A stretch of DNA of 64,000 nucleotides, taken from NCBI RefSeq assembly GCF_024159265.1, contig NZ_JAMYWY010000001.1, positions 5,580,001 through 5,644,000 of the forward strand, written 5' to 3'. Below the pieces are notes generated by a model. It searched no databases. It saw only the letters and a list, made by a program, of their open reading frames with translations, and was not told the origin of the DNA. The position numbers and the translations under genes were made by a program. This stretch comes from Paenibacillus sp. 1781tsa1 (GTDB lineage Bacteria; Bacillota; Bacilli; Paenibacillales; Paenibacillaceae). This document shows positions 60,562-64,000 of the stretch, one piece after another. Position 1 is the stretch's first letter. Each line of letters begins with the position of its first letter.

Positions 60562-61980
60562 CTAGAGTTGAAGCTCTCCTTTTACCAGTTTGTCAGCCAA
60601 ATGTCCAAAATCAAGAGCGACCTTGCCGAGTTCACCCGCAATTCGCCGACACAGAATAACCGCCGGAATACCCGCTGCCACCAATGCGATATCGAAGGCA
60701 TGTTCTGCGGTTAGCTGCATCACCCTCGGAATATCTATGACTCCCGCCACAGAACCAATGATGCCTGTGACATGAATCCCCCGGTTATGCAGCAGTGCTC
60801 CGAGCTCTGCAGCCTGGCTGCCTATAAGCAAAACCCGGCGCCCTTGCAGCACCGGCAGCAGCAAGCCAGACTGGTGCAGACTGTAATTGATCGTGGAGCT
60901 GGTCAACTTCAGCCGGGACCAGTCGATTCCGAAGTGGCGAAATACAGGGAAGAGCAGCCCCTGGAATGTGGGCGCCCGCGAGATCGGGACGCCAACCCAG
61001 TCGGCGGCCTGAATGGCTTCCGCAAGCATGGCGCGGATGTCGGGGGTTGAGCATGGCACCCCTGCATAGGGCAGAAACGGTGCCAGCTCCTGCACTTCCT
61101 GGCCTGGCAGCACCGTATCGGCTGCCAGCGTCAGCAGTTCGCCATCTCCGAGGCGAACAACAGACAAGGGGCGCTGTGCATCCAGCGCCGCCACGATGTG
61201 TCCAGCCATCTCATGCGGGCTGGACAGCCGGGTCAGGCTGGGCGCATATTGGCGGAATCCCGCCGCGATCAGATCTGCCGCCGCCACGGCAGGCAGAATG
61301 TGATCCGGCGGGATGTGCTGCGCCACCAGCGCCTCCCCGCCGGCGAATACGCCGTCGCGGTAGCCCTCGGCGTAGCCGCCGGGCACGACCTCCGCCTGCA
61401 CTGCGTGCTCCGCAGGCGGAGGCGGCAAGCCCTTCGCGCTGCCCGCATGCGCGGCGGCAGCGCCTCCCCGCCCCGTGGGAGCGACACCCTTCGGGTGTGT
61501 CGCCTGGCGCGGGGCGGGGCCAGCACCGCTGGCAGGCATCGCCTGTGGCGTGCTGGCTTGCGGTGCTGGCATGGGCGCACGGCGCATCGCCGTGCGCTGC
61601 TTGGCGCGGGCAGCGGCACGCCGGCCCCGCGCTGGTGCAGGCCTGCGCCCAGCAGTGGCCTGGCGCAGGCCGGCTTTGCCTTTGCCGGGGCGGCTGGCTC
61701 TTGCCGCTTTGCTCGCGCTCGCACGGCCAGCTTTGCCTGCTCTGCCAACAACACTGCCTGTGCTGCTCGCTTTGCCTGCACGGACCTTATGCGCTGCGCC
61801 GGCAGAGGTACCCACTTTGGTCGGGGTACTGCGTTTCCCTGACTTTACACCTCTGACTCCAGTAGGCCCGGTACCTGCTGCTGCCGGAGTACCACTGCCC
61901 ATAAATACGGTCGGGTGGATGCCCCGGGGCTTACCTGACACGGTGGCCCTGGCAGACTCAGTGCGTGTCACTACTCTCAC
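60562..61980 (-). CDS. GT-D fold glycosyltransferase with histone H1-like N-terminal arm and GX3 motif
   Basis: Residues 1-190 are an Ala/Arg/Lys/Gly/Pro-rich low-complexity arm (such as KAGRASASKAARASRPGKGK). GX3 follows at Gly 202, 206, 210 and 214 (GGYAEGYRDGVFAGG). The C-terminal domain (about 260-472) has the GT-D signature SVVRLGDGELLTL, then ADWVGVPISRAPTFQGLLFP. GTG at 61980, 7 nt after AAGGAGG, is the start. The arm is far richer in GC than its neighbours, which creates long false ORFs on the other strand. Confidence 0.83.
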   Translation of the reverse strand: MRVVTRTESARATVSGKPRGIHPTVFMGSGTPAAAGTGPTGVRGVKSGKRSTPTKVGTSAGAAHKVRAGKASSTGSVVGRAGKAGRASASKAARASRPGKGKAGLRQATAGRRPAPARGRRAAARAKQRTAMRRAPMPAPQASTPQAMPASGAGPAPRQATHPKGVAPTGRGGAAAAHAGSAKGLPPPPAEHAVQAEVVPGGYAEGYRDGVFAGGEALVAQHIPPDHILPAVAAADLIAAGFRQYAPSLTRLSSPHEMAGHIVAALDAQRPLSVVRLGDGELLTLAADTVLPGQEVQELAPFLPYAGVPCSTPDIRAMLAEAIQAADWVGVPISRAPTFQGLLFPVFRHFGIDWSRLKLTSSTINYSLHQSGLLLPVLQGRRVLLIGSQAAELGALLHNRGIHVTGIIGSVAGVIDIPRVMQLTAEHAFDIALVAAGIPAVILCRRIAGELGKVALDFGHLADKLVKGELQL

Positions 61981-62021
61981 GCCATTCCCTCCTTTGGCAT
62001 GCACGATTGTCGCTGCGCAAA

Positions 62022-62050
62022 GCGCCGGAGCATCCTTCCAGCTCCGGCGC
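62022..62050 (-). promoter_or_regulatory. GC-rich hairpin between rmlA and the GT-D gene
   Basis: GCGCCGGAGC (62022-62031) and GCTCCGGCGC (62041-62050) form a perfect 10 bp stem about 40 nt before the GT-D start; only TTTGCGC follows, so mRNA processing or partial attenuation is more likely than full termination. Confidence 0.55.
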
Positions 62051-62105
62051 AGGGTGTTCTGCTCCCATGGGGCACCGCACAGCGGCAGCATCAGGCGCAT
62101 TCATT

Positions 62106-62837
62106 TTAGGGCAATTGTCCTTTCATGCGGACAGCTGCTTCCTGGAGCGAATCAAATGTACCTGCATCACTCCAGTATTTCTGCAAAATATCGTATTCCA
62201 GTCCGCCAGCAGACGCGTAGTGATTATTCACATCCGTAATTTCAAGTTCTCCGCGCGCAGACGGCGAGATATTGCGAATCAGGTTAAATACATGATCATC
62301 ATACATGTATATTCCCGTCACACAATAAGAGGTTTTTGGCTGGCTTGGCTTCTCCTCAATGTACGAGATTCGCTCTGGATGCTTGGGATCAAATACCGGC
62401 ACCCCGTAACGTCGTGCATCATCCACCTCTTTGAGCAGAACTCGTGCTGTACCCGCAGGTTGCTGCATGTAGCGGTCCACATAAGGCTTCAGGTCGTCGC
62501 TGAAGAGATTATCCCCGAGAAGCACAACAAATCTTTCGCCGGGAAGAATAAAGGAGGTGGCCAGATCCAATGCTTCCGCAATCCCGCCTGCCTTTTCCTG
62601 AATGCGATACGTCAACTTGACCCCATGATCCGCTCCGCCACCAAGATACTCTGTATACAGACCGGCGGAATGTTTGTTAATTACAATCAATAGTTCATCA
62701 ATGCCTGCCTGGCGGAGCCTGTCGATGCCATACATAATCATCGGATGTTTACCGACTGGAAGCAGATGTTTGTTAATGAGCCGGGTCAGCGGATACAGTC
62801 TAGTTCCTGTTCCGCCGGCAAGAATTACACCTTTCAT
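62106..62837 (-). CDS. rmlA: Glucose-1-phosphate thymidylyltransferase (RmlA/SpsI-like)
   Basis: 243 aa, nucleotidyltransferase signature LAGGTGTRLYPLTRLINKHL, metal-site LLGDNLFSDDLKPY, YIEEKPSQPKTSYCVTGIYM, then ISPSARGELEITDVNNHY. Slightly shorter than RmlA and like the spore-coat polysaccharide enzyme SpsI of B. subtilis. Makes dTDP-glucose (or another dTDP-hexose) for rhamnose-type sugars; rmlB, C and D are not in the window. The start overlaps the upstream GT stop as ATGA. Confidence 0.9.
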   Translation of the reverse strand: MKGVILAGGTGTRLYPLTRLINKHLLPVGKHPMIMYGIDRLRQAGIDELLIVINKHSAGLYTEYLGGGADHGVKLTYRIQEKAGGIAEALDLATSFILPGERFVVLLGDNLFSDDLKPYVDRYMQQPAGTARVLLKEVDDARRYGVPVFDPKHPERISYIEEKPSQPKTSYCVTGIYMYDDHVFNLIRNISPSARGELEITDVNNHYASAGGLEYDILQKYWSDAGTFDSLQEAAVRMKGQLP

Positions 62838-63607
62838 TCCACGTTCCCTCCTTCATCGGATATGTCCATATATTCAAGCGGATCGACATGCCATTTGTTC
62901 ATAAAAATCGAACGATTACGCTCAAGCAGCTGTTTCCACGCTACCGGATCTGTCTTCTGGAAGCTGGCACTTCCCTGATGATGCACAAGAACATCTCCAC
63001 ATACCAGCAAGCGATATCCCTGCAATCTTGCTCTATAACAATAATCGTCATCCTCATAGTGTCCCGGAGAATATGCCTCGTCAAGCAGTCCAACCGATTC
63101 CACGACATCTCGTTTCATCAGCATGCACAGACCGACGATCCGGCGTACTTCCCTCCACCTTGAAGAATCCGCAACATTATTGGAATGGGCCAACTCCTGA
63201 AAATGTTCCATGTTCCGAAACGCCAGTTCAATCTGCTGGATGCCGCTTGCATAATTCGTAACAGGACCCGTGATCCCAATACTTGCGTCACTGTACAGAG
63301 CCGTTCGCAGGTTCTCCAGCCAACGGGGCGTGACCGTAACATCATTGTTCAACAGCAACAGCTCATCCCCGCAAGCTGCACGAAGTCCAGCGTTACACGC
63401 TGCCGGAAATCCACGATTGTCCGGGAACCTTACAAATCGAATTCGCTCCAACGCGCAATATTCAGCCGTTCCATCCGTCGAACCGTTATCTACAACGATA
63501 ATTTCATATGACGCAGGATCGCCCGAGTATTGACGTATGGCATCGATGCAGGGCCTAATCAGATCCAGACCGTTGTACGTTGGGATAATCATACTCGTCA
63601 GTGTCAT
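62834..63607 (-). CDS. Glycosyltransferase family 2, 257 aa
   Basis: GT-A enzyme: TSMIIPTYNGLDLIRPCIDA, IIVVDNGSTDGTAEYCALE, LLLNNDVTVTPRWLENLRTA, HYEDDDYCYRARLQGYRLLV. It resembles the core of the GT2 at 58.8 kb but lacks its arms. AGGAGG before ATG 63607 fixes the start. Coupled to its neighbours by ATGA overlaps on both sides. Confidence 0.92.
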   Translation of the reverse strand: MTLTSMIIPTYNGLDLIRPCIDAIRQYSGDPASYEIIVVDNGSTDGTAEYCALERIRFVRFPDNRGFPAACNAGLRAACGDELLLLNNDVTVTPRWLENLRTALYSDASIGITGPVTNYASGIQQIELAFRNMEHFQELAHSNNVADSSRWREVRRIVGLCMLMKRDVVESVGLLDEAYSPGHYEDDDYCYRARLQGYRLLVCGDVLVHHQGSASFQKTDPVAWKQLLERNRSIFMNKWHVDPLEYMDISDEGGNVE

Positions 63608-64000
63608 CTGGCGTTCCTCCTGTAAGCCACTTCTGCACGGGAGAGTGTATGTGCCTGGGCTGGATTCCAACCCGTACCCAGCAATGTAGCCAGTGCCTCT
63701 AGATGATCACCGATGATCAATCTGGCGACATCATTCCCACTTCCCGTGTTACCAGGACGCAACCGATTGGAACGAATAACATCCACCTGACTTGGTGCAG
63801 ATACGCTCATTCCATGCTGAATAGCCAGGCTTTGTGCCTTAGGTGGAACGGCCAGTGACGCTGGCTTCACGGTCTGAATCATGCGACGAGACAATGCATG
63901 GGGCACGGCCGTCATGGAATTGGAACCGAGATCTGCCCGGCCTAATGTTCGGTTCAGATATGCCTTGATCCGGCTTACCTCATCCTGCCCTGCAAACGCA
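63604..64000 (-). CDS. C-terminal fragment of an unknown operon protein
   Basis: The frame is open to the window edge, giving the last 131 residues (QDEVSRIKAYLNRTLGRADL ... LSRAEVAYRRNAR). There is no stop or ribosome site at the internal ATG (63915), so the gene begins outside. The part SQVDVIRSNRLRPGNTGSGN and the following DHLEALATLLGTGW are not recognisable to me. The stop overlaps the GT2 start (ATGA), so it belongs to the polysaccharide operon. Confidence 0.6.
   Translation of the reverse strand, partial: AFAGQDEVSRIKAYLNRTLGRADLGSNSMTAVPHALSRRMIQTVKPASLAVPPKAQSLAIQHGMSVSAPSQVDVIRSNRLRPGNTGSGNDVARLIIGDHLEALATLLGTGWNPAQAHTLSRAEVAYRRNAR

Noticed and set aside
60966..62239. Several long plus-strand ORFs (about 214-296 codons)
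   Set aside because: They arise from the GC-rich basic arm of the GT-D gene, where stop codons are rare on all frames; products are Ala/Arg/Pro/Trp-rich without domains.
1..64000. Prophage, integrative element or insertion sequence genes
   Set aside because: No integrase, transposase, capsid or relaxase ORF was seen; only non-coding MITE-like repeats.

Overview
The window looks like a chromosomal piece of a spore-forming Paenibacillus or close relative (Bacillota). Evidence: a near-canonical GerE, a YhcN-type spore lipoprotein, CgeB-family glycosyltransferases, strong AGGAGG ribosome sites with GTG/TTG starts, Bacillus-type Zur boxes and sulfur genes resembling B. subtilis ytm/ytn. I saw no rRNA, tRNA, CRISPR array, phage or transposase gene. 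All calls come from reading the sequence; no database search was run.

Layout. (1) 0-8 kb: fragment of an RpiR regulator, two small unknowns, gerE, a YhcN-like lipoprotein, and a four-gene GldA/F/G + DUF4340 ABC cassette. (2) 8-25 kb: surface polysaccharide genes. Two plus-strand GT4 glycosyltransferases flank an MFS drug exporter. A long minus-strand run (24.8 to 13.6 kb) encodes three related small helical proteins, a Lys/Arg-rich protein ending in a GX3 repeat, two CgeB-family enzymes, a GT4 with a basic tail, a UDP-L-amino-sugar pathway (4,6-dehydratase, reductase, 2-epimerase), another SDR and two sister GT2s. (3) 25-31.7 kb: cystine-type amino-acid ABC transporter, a small unknown, modAB and a divergent DNA-binding/PBP-like regulator. 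(4) 31.8-35 kb: GH42 beta-galactosidase with a divergent AraC regulator. (5) 35-48.2 kb: zinc-starvation region: a Zur-boxed zinc GTPase plus Zn-independent S14, then a complete staphylopine/bacillopaline-type metallophore operon cntKLMABCDFE with a second exporter, behind an identical Zur box. (6) 48.4-58.4 kb: organosulfur cluster (M20 deacylase, two flavin monooxygenases, LysR regulator, SsuE-type reductase, peptide-type ABC components, glutaredoxin). (7) 58.7-64 kb: second polysaccharide operon (GT2, GT-D, RmlA/SpsI-like, GT2, one cut gene).

How they work together. The two polysaccharide regions share an unusual signature. Five proteins (both CgeBs, the small basic protein, the GT2 at 58.8 kb and the GT-D at 60.6 kb) carry a [Y/F]xxG tetrapeptide (GX3) repeat near a basic segment. 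Four proteins carry long Lys/Arg-rich low-complexity arms, and two GTs share a G-G-x-R module. With sigma-K-like promoters and gerE nearby, I infer a late-sporulation spore-surface glycosylation machine whose enzymes are recruited by a shared tag. This is the best candidate for an undescribed system here. The 35-48 kb region is a coherent zinc-scavenging regulon.

Intergenic DNA holds two MITE-like repeat families (six copies of A, two of B), a nested palindromic cluster at 13.3-13.5 kb, and several clear operator-like sites, notably four TTATA boxes phased at exactly 10 bp upstream of modA.
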